From: JAMBLL01 sp964460075 | GTDB taxonomy: Bacteria > Actinomycetota > Acidimicrobiia > Spongiisociales > UBA5794 | NCBI GenBank assembly: GCA_964460075.1 | Contig: CAYWPC010000002.1 | Coordinates: 88,229-152,228 of the forward strand | Length of the DNA stretch: 64,000 bases | Direction: 5' to 3' | In this document: one piece after another, positions 42,096-50,560 of the stretch | Position numbering within the stretch: the stretch's first letter is position 1 | Layout: every line of letters starts with the position of its first letter | The notes under the pieces: generated by a model | Told to the model about the DNA's origin: nothing | What the model saw: only the letters and a program-made list of their open reading frames with translations | The model's database searches: none | Made by a program: the position numbers and the translations under genes

Positions 42096-43451
42096 CTAGC
42101 TCGGCGACGCGAGCACTCCTTCGTAATGTGCGAGGTCGTCGTGAATCACGGTCACGGTCAATCCGGCTGCCTCGAAGAACCCTGCGGCGATCCCAGCACG
42201 GTATCCACTCTGGCAATGGATGAAGATCTCTGTGGTTGCGTACGCGTTGGGGTCCCGAGCGACATCGGCGAGGTGGGCAAGGGTGGCGCCGGGGATGACA
42301 CCGGTTTCGTGCTCAACCCGATCGCGAACGTCAAGGATGCTGCTCGGTTCGGTGCCGAGTTCCGAGAAGGTGACAACCTTCGTGACCGTGAGAGGCCCTT
42401 CGACCATAGCGCTGAGATGTCGCGGATCGATGTGACCCACAACATTGTCCCAACCGATTCGCTGCAGCCGGACGCGAACGTCGGCCACGGTTTCCTTCGG
42501 TCCGACGAGGACGATCGGTGTGTTCCACGCAAGCGTCCAACCCATGTACACGGCGTCGTCCGTTGATGCCGGAATGCTCAATGAGCCTGGAAGATGGCCA
42601 GCGGCGTAGTCCTCGAAGGGCCGCACATCGACAATTGGCACACCTCGAACGTCATCGATGCTCACGATCATCAACAGATCGCCAGTTGGTGGCGCTCCAA
42701 TGGAGACGAGATTCGAAGGACCCATGTGCTTGTAGTACACGGGATACTGCTTGTATCCCAGCACCTGGCTCGTCGCAAAGGCCTCCACCGACGGAGCGAG
42801 CAGGGCCGGGTTTTGAAGCTTCTCTTGCTCGATCGTACTTGTCGTGTCCGTCACATCGGAAGCAGAACAGAACGACCCGGTTCCGTGTGTTGGTGCGACA
42901 ACAGACGGATCAGGTAGCTCGTCAGCAATGCGGCGCACGGATGTGTATTGGTCCTGGAGCAGTTGTGCGGTGTGGTCGGGGCCAAGCAAATCCGACCGAC
43001 CGACGGCGCCGACGAGCATCGAGCCGCCGGAAAATATTGCGACGGGGCCCTCAGGAGATTCGAGCACGTAGGAGGTGTGATGGTGCGTGTGGCCAGGGGT
43101 GTGCATTGCACGGATGATCCAGTCTCCGACACCGATCACTTGGCCGTCGGCGAGCGGAACATGCCCGAAGGTCGCGCCCGTGTCAGCAGGCAACACATAC
43201 TTGGCGCCGTGAGCCTGAGCGAGCCGCAGCCCACCGCTGACATAGTCGTTGTGAATATGGGTCTCGAACACCGCCTCGAGGTGTGCATCAATGCCCTCAA
43301 GCACAGTCTCGAAACGCTCAAGGTCACGCTGGATGTCGATAGCGACGGCACTGTCGCCTACAACGATGATGTACGAATGATCGCCGAGGCTGTCGGTACT
43401 GATCTGCTTGGCGAAAGCCCTCGTTGTAGATGTTGAGAGATCGATGATCAT
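42096..43451 (-). CDS. Persulfide dioxygenase fused to two rhodanese domains
   Basis: The 451-aa protein starts with an ETHE1-like metallo-beta-lactamase domain (ETHIHNDYVSGG, TPGHTHHHTSYVL, FSGGSMLVGAVGRSDL, PTHGTGSFC). Two rhodanese domains follow. The first (VPIVDVRPFEDYAAGHLPGSLSIP...TPIVLVGP) lacks the catalytic cysteine; the second has IHCQSGYRAG. It should oxidise glutathione- or other low-molecular-weight persulfide to sulfite and transfer sulfane sulfur. Expression is probably controlled by the CstR-like repressor through the operator upstream. Confidence 0.92.
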   Translation of the reverse strand: MIIDLSTSTTRAFAKQISTDSLGDHSYIIVVGDSAVAIDIQRDLERFETVLEGIDAHLEAVFETHIHNDYVSGGLRLAQAHGAKYVLPADTGATFGHVPLADGQVIGVGDWIIRAMHTPGHTHHHTSYVLESPEGPVAIFSGGSMLVGAVGRSDLLGPDHTAQLLQDQYTSVRRIADELPDPSVVAPTHGTGSFCSASDVTDTTSTIEQEKLQNPALLAPSVEAFATSQVLGYKQYPVYYKHMGPSNLVSIGAPPTGDLLMIVSIDDVRGVPIVDVRPFEDYAAGHLPGSLSIPASTDDAVYMGWTLAWNTPIVLVGPKETVADVRVRLQRIGWDNVVGHIDPRHLSAMVEGPLTVTKVVTFSELGTEPSSILDVRDRVEHETGVIPGATLAHLADVARDPNAYATTEIFIHCQSGYRAGIAAGFFEAAGLTVTVIHDDLAHYEGVLASPS

Positions 43452-43491
43452 GGGAACCCTTGTCTTTCACTACCTTTACTTCTACTGTAGT

Positions 43492-43507
43492 ATACCCCCC
43501 TGGGTAT
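43492..43507. promoter_or_regulatory. Second CsoR/CstR-type operator
   Basis: ATACCCCCCTGGGTAT (ATACCC-N4-GGGTAT) lies about 40 bp upstream of the persulfide dioxygenase start and close to the rhodanese gene in the other direction. It matches the half-sites of the operator at the repressor gene, so one repressor probably controls both promoters. Confidence 0.8.
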
Positions 43508-43525
43508 TCCCTACGACGACGAAAG

Positions 43526-43645
43526 GTGGCTGCGTTGACTGCGTGCCCGAACACGATCGATCGACCAACACTGCATGACCACAGGATGCTGCACGACCTT
43601 GCCAGCTACGCCGCTCACGGCCCTGCATTGCTGGACCTCGAATGA
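43526..43645 (+). CDS. Small coupled ORF before the rhodanese gene, hypothetical
   Basis: A 39-codon frame (GTG start; TTG three codons later possible) ends in an ATGA overlap with the rhodanese start. It has one cysteine and several histidines (DRPTLHDHRMLHDLASYAAH). The overlap and the preceding operator suggest a translated leader peptide or small protein, but there is no homology evidence. Confidence 0.35.
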   Translation: MAALTACPNTIDRPTLHDHRMLHDLASYAAHGPALLDLE

Positions 43646-43968
43646 TGTTCAGTCGCAGAAAGAAGGCAGTCGACGTTCGTACCGCATACGAGATGATGCT
43701 GAACGAGGGCTGGGTCCTGCTCGACGTTCGCACGAAGCGCGAACGTGTGGAGAGCCACGCACCAGGATCAGTGCACTACAGCCTCGCTTCTCTTGAACAA
43801 CGCCTGCCACAGCTCAAGGGAAAGAACGTTTTGGCGATATGTCGGAGCGGCAACAGATCTGCTCAGGCGGTTGATCTCTTGCAAAGCAACGGGATCAAGT
43901 CACTCAACGTCAAGGGAGGCATGATCGCCTGGCTCAACGCAGGACTCCCAACCGGCAAAGGGACGTGA
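43642..43968 (+). CDS. Single-domain rhodanese sulfurtransferase
   Basis: The 108-aa protein is one rhodanese domain with LLDVRTKRERVESHAPGSVHYSL and active-site loop ICRSGNRSA (Cys67). It moves sulfane sulfur between carriers, fitting the persulfide-response locus. There is no signal peptide, so it is cytoplasmic. A second ATG follows the first directly. A CstR-type operator lies about 135 bp upstream. Confidence 0.88.
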   Translation: MMFSRRKKAVDVRTAYEMMLNEGWVLLDVRTKRERVESHAPGSVHYSLASLEQRLPQLKGKNVLAICRSGNRSAQAVDLLQSNGIKSLNVKGGMIAWLNAGLPTGKGT

Positions 43969-44019
43969 CCCGGACATCTACCACCGGGCCCGGATACGGT
44001 CAGCTACCATCGCGCTCCG

Positions 44020-44592
44020 ATGATCTTCTCAGACAGAACCATAAAGAAGGCGATCGAGGCCGGCCATATCTCTATCGATCCGTACGACGAAGAGATGGTG
44101 CAACCCTCAAGCATCGATGTCAGATGTGGCGAGAACTTCCGAGTCTTCGAGAATCACCGTTACGCGCTTATCGATCCGAAGACGTCTCAGGTCAACTTGA
44201 CGACGGGCGTAACTGCAACCGAGGACAATCCCTTCATCCTCCACCCTGGTGAGTTCGTTCTCGGATCAACCCTCGAAACAGTTGGGCTTCCGGATAATGT
44301 GGTCGCAAGACTCGAAGGTAAGTCCAGCCTCGGACGACTTGGGCTACTCATCCACTCCACGGCCGGCTTTATCGATCCCGGCTTCAGCGGACAGGTAACG
44401 CTCGAGCTTTCGAACGTCGCCAACTTGCCGATCGCGATCTATCCACACATGAAGATCGGACAGATCAGCTTCTACGAGATGACCACGCCTGCTGAGTTCC
44501 CGTACGGCTCGCCGGAGCTTGGTTCGAAGTACCAGGGGCAATCAGGGCCGACACCTTCCCAAATGCACAGGGACTTTCGGGAGTCCACATGA
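44020..44592 (+). CDS. dcd: dCTP deaminase
   Basis: The 190-aa protein has MIFSDRTIKKAIEAGHISIDPYD, QPSSIDVRCGENFRVF, HPGEFVLGSTLETVGLPDNVVARLEGKSSLGRLGLLIHSTAGFIDPGFSGQVTLELSN and a C-terminal KYQGQSGPTPSQ. It supplies dUTP/dUMP for thymidylate. Some actinobacterial members both deaminate dCTP and hydrolyse dUTP; the two activities cannot be separated here by eye. Confidence 0.95.
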   Translation: MIFSDRTIKKAIEAGHISIDPYDEEMVQPSSIDVRCGENFRVFENHRYALIDPKTSQVNLTTGVTATEDNPFILHPGEFVLGSTLETVGLPDNVVARLEGKSSLGRLGLLIHSTAGFIDPGFSGQVTLELSNVANLPIAIYPHMKIGQISFYEMTTPAEFPYGSPELGSKYQGQSGPTPSQMHRDFREST

Positions 44593-44616
44593 CCGCGCCA
44601 CCGCTCACACATTTCA

Positions 44617-44668
44617 GGACTCTGGCGTAGATATCCGCAACACATTGCGTTTTCCTACGCCAGACTCC
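44617..44668. repeat. 52-bp palindromic repeat, copy 6
   Basis: Ends are GGACTCTGGCGTAG and CCTACGCCAGACTCC, with divergent centre CCGCAACACATTGCG. It lies 24 bp after the dcd stop and directly abuts the stop of a small gene on the other strand, so it serves two convergent 3' ends. Confidence 0.92.
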
Positions 44669-44905
44669 CTAGGTTTGGAACTCGGCGCCCTCGGAGAGCC
44701 ACGTCTGGTGTGCATCCAAAGTGAGACCGCGAATAGCCTCCCCGACGACGCGGTCGTAATCCCGCAAGGTCGCGACAACGAGATTCCCGCCCAAGAGGGA
44801 GCCAACCAACATCGCCTTATTCGCCCATACGCGCCGCACAACGAACGAAGAAATGTGACGAAACTCATCTTTCCAGTCCCTTTGAACCTCCGGAACGTAT
44901 CTCAC
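44669..44905 (-). CDS. Small hypothetical protein
   Basis: A 78-codon frame with a GTG start encodes a soluble, slightly amphipathic protein (MRYVPEVQRDWKDEFRHIS...ANKAMLVGSLLGGNLVVATLRDYDRVVGEAIRGL...). No family is recognised. Its position between an ABC ATPase gene and a palindrome at its own 3' end, like other real genes here, supports it, but the ribosome-binding site is weak. Confidence 0.45.
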   Translation of the reverse strand: MRYVPEVQRDWKDEFRHISSFVVRRVWANKAMLVGSLLGGNLVVATLRDYDRVVGEAIRGLTLDAHQTWLSEGAEFQT

Positions 44906-44998
44906 CCTAACGACGAGTTGATGCCACGTCCGATGTCCCTATCTACATGAGACCACGCGCCACAATCCGATCACTGCGCCGGATCTTCGCTCACCAAG

Positions 44999-46126
44999 CT
45001 ATCTCGAGATACCAGCAAGACCGTCGAAGTCCGCGTGGTGGCACGCGACCAGCGATTCGGCGAGCTTCCGCATTGGTGGTCGATCCACGAGGCAGATGTC
45101 GGTGGCGAAGTCGCATCGATCGACAAATACGCACCTACTTCGGTTGACGTCGATCAGGCGCGGTGCCTCTCCCGAAATGTCGCGTAGCCGACCGGATGTG
45201 ATGCCGGGGATCGATCCAAGGAGTCCCGATGTATACGGGTGCTTCGGTCGATGGTAGATCTCGGCTACCGGTCCTTCTTCGACGATCTCGCCTCCATACA
45301 TGACAGCCACCCTGTCGGCGAGCCTCGCGACGGCTGCAAGGTCATGCGTGACGATGATCATTGCCAAGCCCCTCTTCGCCCGCATATCTTTGATGAGCTC
45401 CATGATCGCTGCAGCGACAGGCGGATCGAGGCCATTGAGTGGCTCATCGGCGATGAGGAGGCTCGGTGACTTCGTTAGGGCGGAGGCGAGCATCGCCCTT
45501 TGGGCCATGCCGCGGGACAGTTCGTGGCGGAACGCACCGAGGAGCCCGCGGGACTTCGGAAGGTTGACTTCGCCAAGTGCCTGCAGCACACGGTCTTCGA
45601 TCTCGTCGGCGCTCAGGTCAGTATGCTCGGTGAGGGCCTCACCTGACTGGGTACCGATGACCTGGTCGGGTGTCCAGGAACCTATCGGGTTCTGGAAGAT
45701 GAAACCGATCTCTGTTCCTACGACAGACTCCCAGGCGGCGTCGTCGTAGCCCGATATGACCGTCCCCACAATTCTCGATTCTCTGCGCTGTCTCCTCGAT
45801 CGCTTCGATCCTGGGGTGTCGATAGTGCCACCCGGTCGAAATCTCACGTCCTTGAACCTCGTTACGCCCCCGATGACCCTCGACCCTGGGGAGAGCAGCG
45901 AGAACGCTCCCATCAACGCCAACGACTTGCCGGACGCGGACTCGCCGACAAGCGCCAGTACTGCGCCTTGCATTACGGAGAAGGAGATCCCAGGGACCAC
46001 CTCCACCCAACCCTCCTGAAGAGCCTCGCCCACGTCGGTGACAGGGATCGCCATGTCATGAACCGCACTCTCGGGATCGAAGACGGCGATTCTCAGGTCC
46101 TTGACCTCAAAGAGCGGCTGGGACAT
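44999..46126 (-). CDS. Oligopeptide/dipeptide-type ABC transporter ATP-binding protein
   Basis: The 375-aa protein is a DppD/OppD-like ATPase with Walker A VGESASGKS, Q-loop IFQNPIGSWTP, signature LSRGMAQR, Walker B LLIADEPLNGLDP and the oligopeptide C-terminal region RPKHPYTSGLLGSIPG with a cysteine cluster (RCVFVDRCDFATDIC...ACHH). An unusual insert sits between beta strands 1 and 2 (VFDPESAVHDMAIPVTDVGEALQEGW). No permease or binding protein is adjacent. The ATG overlaps the upstream EamA gene; the longer frame lacks support. Confidence 0.88.
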   Translation of the reverse strand: MSQPLFEVKDLRIAVFDPESAVHDMAIPVTDVGEALQEGWVEVVPGISFSVMQGAVLALVGESASGKSLALMGAFSLLSPGSRVIGGVTRFKDVRFRPGGTIDTPGSKRSRRQRRESRIVGTVISGYDDAAWESVVGTEIGFIFQNPIGSWTPDQVIGTQSGEALTEHTDLSADEIEDRVLQALGEVNLPKSRGLLGAFRHELSRGMAQRAMLASALTKSPSLLIADEPLNGLDPPVAAAIMELIKDMRAKRGLAMIIVTHDLAAVARLADRVAVMYGGEIVEEGPVAEIYHRPKHPYTSGLLGSIPGITSGRLRDISGEAPRLIDVNRSRCVFVDRCDFATDICLVDRPPMRKLAESLVACHHADFDGLAGISR

Positions 46127-47009
46127 TCGCCATATCCATTTCGGTCGACGCCGTCGCTGCCACGGCGCCTCCCACAATTACGAAGATGACACCGAGCCAC
46201 GTCGTAGCGTTCGGGATCTCGCCGAGAAACACTGCTGCCCAAACGACAGCTGTCGCAGGCTCGAGGTACATGACGACGCTGACAGCAGCTACTGGAAGGT
46301 GTCGCATCACCTCCCAATACACGTACCCGGCGAAGCCTGTGAAAAACACTCCCAGGACGAAGAAGTTCACCATGAAGTCGCTGTACTGCGCGACCGCCTG
46401 ATAGGTCGCAGGTGCGAGCAGAAGCGAGGCGATGGTCAGCTCGCCGATCGCCATAGTGAGACCACCGAGGTCCTTGGCGATGGGTTTTCCTACGAGCATC
46501 AACGCCGTGAGGAACACCGCAGAGAGGGCAGCAACAGCGATGCCCTCAGCGGTGATGCCGACGCCGCCACCGGCCGGTGCATCCATCCATGGCTGAACAA
46601 CGAGCACCGTGCCACCTGCCGCAATCGCTAGAGCCCACCACACCCGAGGTGCGACGTGCTCTCCAAGGAAGGGTCCTGAGAGAATGGCCGCTGCGATCGG
46701 CCCTATGTAGAGCACGGCGAGTGCCACCGCAACGGTGGTGAGCTTGATCGCCTGGAAGAAGGTGATCCAGTGCAGGGAGAGCAGGACTCCCGATAGAGCT
46801 AGGCGCCACCGTCGCACCTTCGGAAACTCAAGCCTGTGCAACACTGCCGCGACACCTATCAAGGCGACCGCACCGAAAGTTACCCTCGCACCGACGAGAG
46901 CGATCGCCGGTACGTCGTTTCGCACGAACAAGGGGATGGCGCCCCAGAGGACGGCGAGGACGGCGAGGGCTACGACGGCGACAAGCTGCGTTCGTGCTGA
47001 CGTGACCAT
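46107..47009 (-). CDS. EamA/DMT family transporter
   Basis: The 300-aa protein has ten predicted helices in two EamA repeats: VLWGAIPLFVRNDVPAIALVGARVTFGAVALIG in the first, VFLTALMLVGKPIAKDLGGLTMAIGELTIAS and PVAAVSVVMYLEPATAVVWAAVFLGEIP in the second. It probably exports a small metabolite. The 3' end overlaps the ABC ATPase gene by 20 bp in the same direction, suggesting co-expression. Confidence 0.88.
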   Translation of the reverse strand: MVTSARTQLVAVVALAVLAVLWGAIPLFVRNDVPAIALVGARVTFGAVALIGVAAVLHRLEFPKVRRWRLALSGVLLSLHWITFFQAIKLTTVAVALAVLYIGPIAAAILSGPFLGEHVAPRVWWALAIAAGGTVLVVQPWMDAPAGGGVGITAEGIAVAALSAVFLTALMLVGKPIAKDLGGLTMAIGELTIASLLLAPATYQAVAQYSDFMVNFFVLGVFFTGFAGYVYWEVMRHLPVAAVSVVMYLEPATAVVWAAVFLGEIPNATTWLGVIFVIVGGAVAATASTEMDMANVPAAL

Positions 47010-47040
47010 CAGGTGATGGTAGGTAGGTGCACACCACTCA

Positions 47041-47092
47041 GGCGTCTTGCGTAGGAAACCGCAGCATGTTGCGGTTTCCTACGCAAGAGTCC
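47041..47092. repeat. 52-bp palindromic repeat, copy 7
   Basis: Ends are GGCGTCTTGCGTAGG and CCTACGCAAGAGTCC around CCGCAGCATGTTGCGG, almost perfectly self-complementary. It lies 12 bp beyond the dnaB stop. Its two ends are those of copy 10 in swapped order, so the unit can occur in either orientation. Confidence 0.95.
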
Positions 47093-47104
47093 TGGACTGG
47101 GTGG

Positions 47105-48463
47105 CTATAGCGGGGCTACACCGCGGCCCATATCTGCGAAGAGCGTGAACTCTGGCAAGAACGTCATGTCGATCTTGCCAACACCGCCCTGGCGGTGCTT
47201 CGCGATCACAATCTCAGCGACACCCTTCGACTCCACCTTCTCGGGGTAGTAGTACTCGTCGCGATAGATGAACATCACCACGTCCGCGTCCTGCTCAACC
47301 GCCCCCGACTCACGAAGATCGCCAAGCCGAGGACGCTTATCCTCACGCGCCTCGACAGCACGGTTCAACTGCGATAGAGCAATGATCGGAAGATGTAACT
47401 CACGGGCGAGGTTCTTGAGGGACCGCGAGATCATCGCTATCTCTTGCTGACGGTTCTCCTGCCCCGATCCGTTCATCAACTGGAGGTAATCGACAACGAC
47501 CAGGTCGAGGCCCGGCTTCCGTCGCAGCCTCCTGCATTTCGCCCTGATCTCGGTCACGGTGAGCCCAGGGGAGTCGTCGACGTATATGTTCTGCTTGTAC
47601 AGCGCTCCGGCAGCGTTCGAAAGCTTGGTGAAATCGCCTTCGCTGAGACGGCCGGTCCTCAACCGCTGCGAATCGATGCGGCCTTTGGCGCACAGCATCC
47701 TCGTGACCACCTCCTCGCGGCTCATCTCCAGGGAGAAGATCGCGACGGTGTGTTCCGTGAGGGCAACGTTCTGTGCCATGTTGAGAGCAAGCGCCGACTT
47801 CCCCATGCCTGGACGCGCGGCGATGATGATGAGATTTGTGGGGTGGAGCCCTGCAAGTTTTCGGTCGAGGTCACGGAACCCTGTCGATATGCCTGTGACC
47901 TCGGAGCCATCTCGCTGAAGTTCCTCTGCCTTCTCGATAGCAGGCCCAAGCAGGTCATCGATCACCTGAAGACCGTCCCCGACCTGGCGCTCAGCGACAG
48001 CGAAGACTGCTTGTTCTGCGAGATCGACGACCTCATCGATCGGTTGCTTCATCTGCCCTGCAATCACGCCTATGTCGCCCCCCACGCGCATAAGTCTCCG
48101 TCGCAGCGCGTGCTCTTCGACGATGCCTGCGTAATACTCGACGTTCGACGTCGATGGGACCGAGTCGATCAGGTTCGTGAGGAACTCGATACCGCCCATC
48201 CGCTCAAGGGATCCGTCACGACGGAGACCCTCCGAGACGGTGATTGCATCGATGGGGTCATTGCCATCGAAGAGTTGCTGGACAACCTCGAAGATCTGCT
48301 GATGGGCCGGTTTGTAAAAATCTTCGGCGTGCAACTTCTCGAGTGCCACGTTTGCGGCATCACCTGACAAGAGCACGGCTCCGAGTACAGATTCCTCAGC
48401 ATCGATGCTGTGCGGTGGCACTCTCGGCGAGCGGGTCGTCTTCGGTTCAATGACCGCTGTCAC
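47105..48463 (-). CDS. dnaB: Replicative DNA helicase
   Basis: The hexameric helicase unwinds DNA at the fork. The 452-aa protein has the N-terminal DnaB domain (PPHSIDAEESVLGAVLL) and a RecA-like motor with Walker A AARPGMGKSALALNMA, Walker B LVVVDYLQLM and LNRAVEAREDKRPRLGDLRESGAVEQDAD. It has no intein. The GTG with GAGGAGG about 5 nt upstream was chosen; the longer frame has no homology. Its promoter and the ribosomal rpsF-rplI group are separated from it by an MFS gene. Confidence 0.95.
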   Translation of the reverse strand: MTAVIEPKTTRSPRVPPHSIDAEESVLGAVLLSGDAANVALEKLHAEDFYKPAHQQIFEVVQQLFDGNDPIDAITVSEGLRRDGSLERMGGIEFLTNLIDSVPSTSNVEYYAGIVEEHALRRRLMRVGGDIGVIAGQMKQPIDEVVDLAEQAVFAVAERQVGDGLQVIDDLLGPAIEKAEELQRDGSEVTGISTGFRDLDRKLAGLHPTNLIIIAARPGMGKSALALNMAQNVALTEHTVAIFSLEMSREEVVTRMLCAKGRIDSQRLRTGRLSEGDFTKLSNAAGALYKQNIYVDDSPGLTVTEIRAKCRRLRRKPGLDLVVVDYLQLMNGSGQENRQQEIAMISRSLKNLARELHLPIIALSQLNRAVEAREDKRPRLGDLRESGAVEQDADVVMFIYRDEYYYPEKVESKGVAEIVIAKHRQGGVGKIDMTFLPEFTLFADMGRGVAPL

Positions 48464-48682
48464 CCGTCCTCCTCGGTATCCGTCGTCAACATGGCACTCC
48501 AATCATGAACGTCAGGTGTGACGTTTTCATGCGATGGCGCCAGCATCCTGAGCATAAGGGGGACGATGGTGCGTCAAGGCAGGATGTACCTCAGTGTTTT
48601 TCGCGGTCAACTCAGTTCTTCGCGAACTCACCCAAACCGGTCTGAGCATCGTCGCTGCACCGACAGCATGCCTCGACACCGC

Positions 48683-50326
48683 TCAGGCGCCATCGATGGG
48701 GATGGAGCCATCGGCCGCGTGATATCGGGCGTGGGCGGTGACAAGCACCTCCCAACCTTCGTCGGCTTCGAGATCGACAGCAACGAGATGAGTCGTCGTT
48801 GGCCCTTCTCCACGATCGAATGCTCGGGCTTTGCGGAGTGTCCCAGCTGAGAGGTCATCGATCCGGCGATGTTGAGCAAGGTGTTCCTCCCACGACACCG
48901 TCAGAAACAGCTCCGACAAGCGATGTGGATCGTCTGTGTCTCGATACAGCCTCCATCGATAGGCGCCGGTACGGAGCCTGACCAGACGAACCTCATTCAT
49001 TACCTCGATGAATTCTGCGAGGTCTCCGCCCTCGACCTGCCAGGTATTGATGACGAGAATCGGGCCACCCTCGATGTCGACGTGACTAATGATGTCACGA
49101 TTCTCTGAGAACTCGGGAGTCTCGACGTCCTCCAGCGCGGGGATTCCAAGCAGCGGGGCGATGACCAGACCGAGTACGACAGCTCCGCTCGAGAGAACGA
49201 TCTCAGCCATGTCTGCACCGATACGATCCGCCATGGCGCCAGCGAGAATCGCTCCGACAGGAAGAATGCCGACGAATGCCAGGGTATAGAGACCCATCGC
49301 CCTGCCGCGAACCCACTCGGGGGATAACAGTTGTGCGGTCGCGTTCAGATTCGCGAGCGTCCACACCCACGCTATGCCCGCAACGAACAGTGCCAGGGCC
49401 GCAGCGGAGGTTGACACGGCGAGCCCAAGGCCGATGCCTGATGCACCAAAGAGCGCGACGGTCACAGGAAAGGACCATCGACCTAGCCTGCTTGTCACCG
49501 GATTCCTACTGAATCCACCGACCAGCGCACCCAACCCCATAGCACCGAGAAGAACCCCGAACGTTCCAGCATCCCCACCGAGTTGTTCGGTTCGGTTCGG
49601 TAACACTGTCTGCACAACCGCAGAGGTCAACGCGAACAATGAAGCGAGGATCAGCACCCGTCTGAACGGTTTAGTGAAGCGCGCAAAGCGAATCCCGAGT
49701 GCAATCGCGTTGAGCATCGAAGTCTCGGCACGGTCGGGGGTCGGCATGCGGCGTGCGAGAGCGATGAGAACAATGATGACGCCCAAAAAGGAGATCGCAT
49801 TGAGGGCGAACGCTGTTTCTGCGCCAGATACGACAATGATGAACCCTCCCAACGCAGGCCCAACCGCACGCGCCACGTTGAATGCCACCGAGTTGAGGGC
49901 GACGGCGCTGGCGACCATCCCACGAGGTACGAGGTCGGGGACCGTCGCCTGCCATGAAGGGAGATTGAAGGCGAGGCCGACGCCCAGCATCAGCCCGAGC
50001 GTCAGGAGCAACGCAGGAGTCATTACTCCGATCGCTGTCAGGATTGCCATCAACACTGCTGCGAGACCCATGGTCGACTGCGCGGCAACGAGCACCCAGC
50101 GACGATCGAACATGTCGGCGACAGCTCCAGCCGCAAGGGCGAGGAACAGCAGAGGCAACGTAGCGGAAGCCGCCATCAGCCCGACCCAGGTCGCCGACCC
50201 AGTCAACTCCAACATGAGCCAAGACGCAGCGACTGCCTGAAGGAACGAACCGACGCTAGAAAGAATCGAGGCGAGCCACAGAGCCCTGAACCGCGGGATC
50301 TTGAGAGGAGCTACAGCATCGACCAC
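48683..50326 (-). CDS. MFS exporter (EntS/MFS_3 type) with C-terminal soluble domain
   Basis: The 547-aa protein has a 12-helix MFS part (FRALWLASILSSVGSFLQAVAASWLMLELTGSATWVGLMAA, ALAAGAVADMFDRRWVL) and a soluble tail (about 410-547; ILVINTWQVEGGDLAEFIEVMNEVRLVRLRTGAYRWRLYRDTDDPHRLSELFLTVSWEEHLAQHRR) that looks like a dimeric alpha-beta-barrel monooxygenase-type domain. Such tails occur in one MFS_3 subgroup. It lies between rplI and dnaB, which are usually neighbours. The substrate is unknown. Confidence 0.88.
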   Translation of the reverse strand: MVDAVAPLKIPRFRALWLASILSSVGSFLQAVAASWLMLELTGSATWVGLMAASATLPLLFLALAAGAVADMFDRRWVLVAAQSTMGLAAVLMAILTAIGVMTPALLLTLGLMLGVGLAFNLPSWQATVPDLVPRGMVASAVALNSVAFNVARAVGPALGGFIIVVSGAETAFALNAISFLGVIIVLIALARRMPTPDRAETSMLNAIALGIRFARFTKPFRRVLILASLFALTSAVVQTVLPNRTEQLGGDAGTFGVLLGAMGLGALVGGFSRNPVTSRLGRWSFPVTVALFGASGIGLGLAVSTSAAALALFVAGIAWVWTLANLNATAQLLSPEWVRGRAMGLYTLAFVGILPVGAILAGAMADRIGADMAEIVLSSGAVVLGLVIAPLLGIPALEDVETPEFSENRDIISHVDIEGGPILVINTWQVEGGDLAEFIEVMNEVRLVRLRTGAYRWRLYRDTDDPHRLSELFLTVSWEEHLAQHRRIDDLSAGTLRKARAFDRGEGPTTTHLVAVDLEADEGWEVLVTAHARYHAADGSIPIDGA

Positions 50327-50560
50327 CGGTAAAGCTTAGGGACACTCTGCTACCCCAAAGCTCGCCACCCACCACCGTCCTGTAGCCGATCTCGACGACC
50401 GATTCACCTCAGCAGCAGGTCACGTCACCCCTCCATCGCACACAGGGGCGAGTCGTCTCGCTGATGAATCTCCCTGATACCCGCCAAGCGGGCCACTTGT
50501 CAGAAACGGTTGCGACGAGTACTGCAACAAGCACATCCCGTTATGGGGAACAACAACGAC

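Noticed and set aside
47444..48367. Plus-strand 307-codon frame opposite dnaB
   Set aside because: It is antisense to a highly conserved helicase gene and has no homology.
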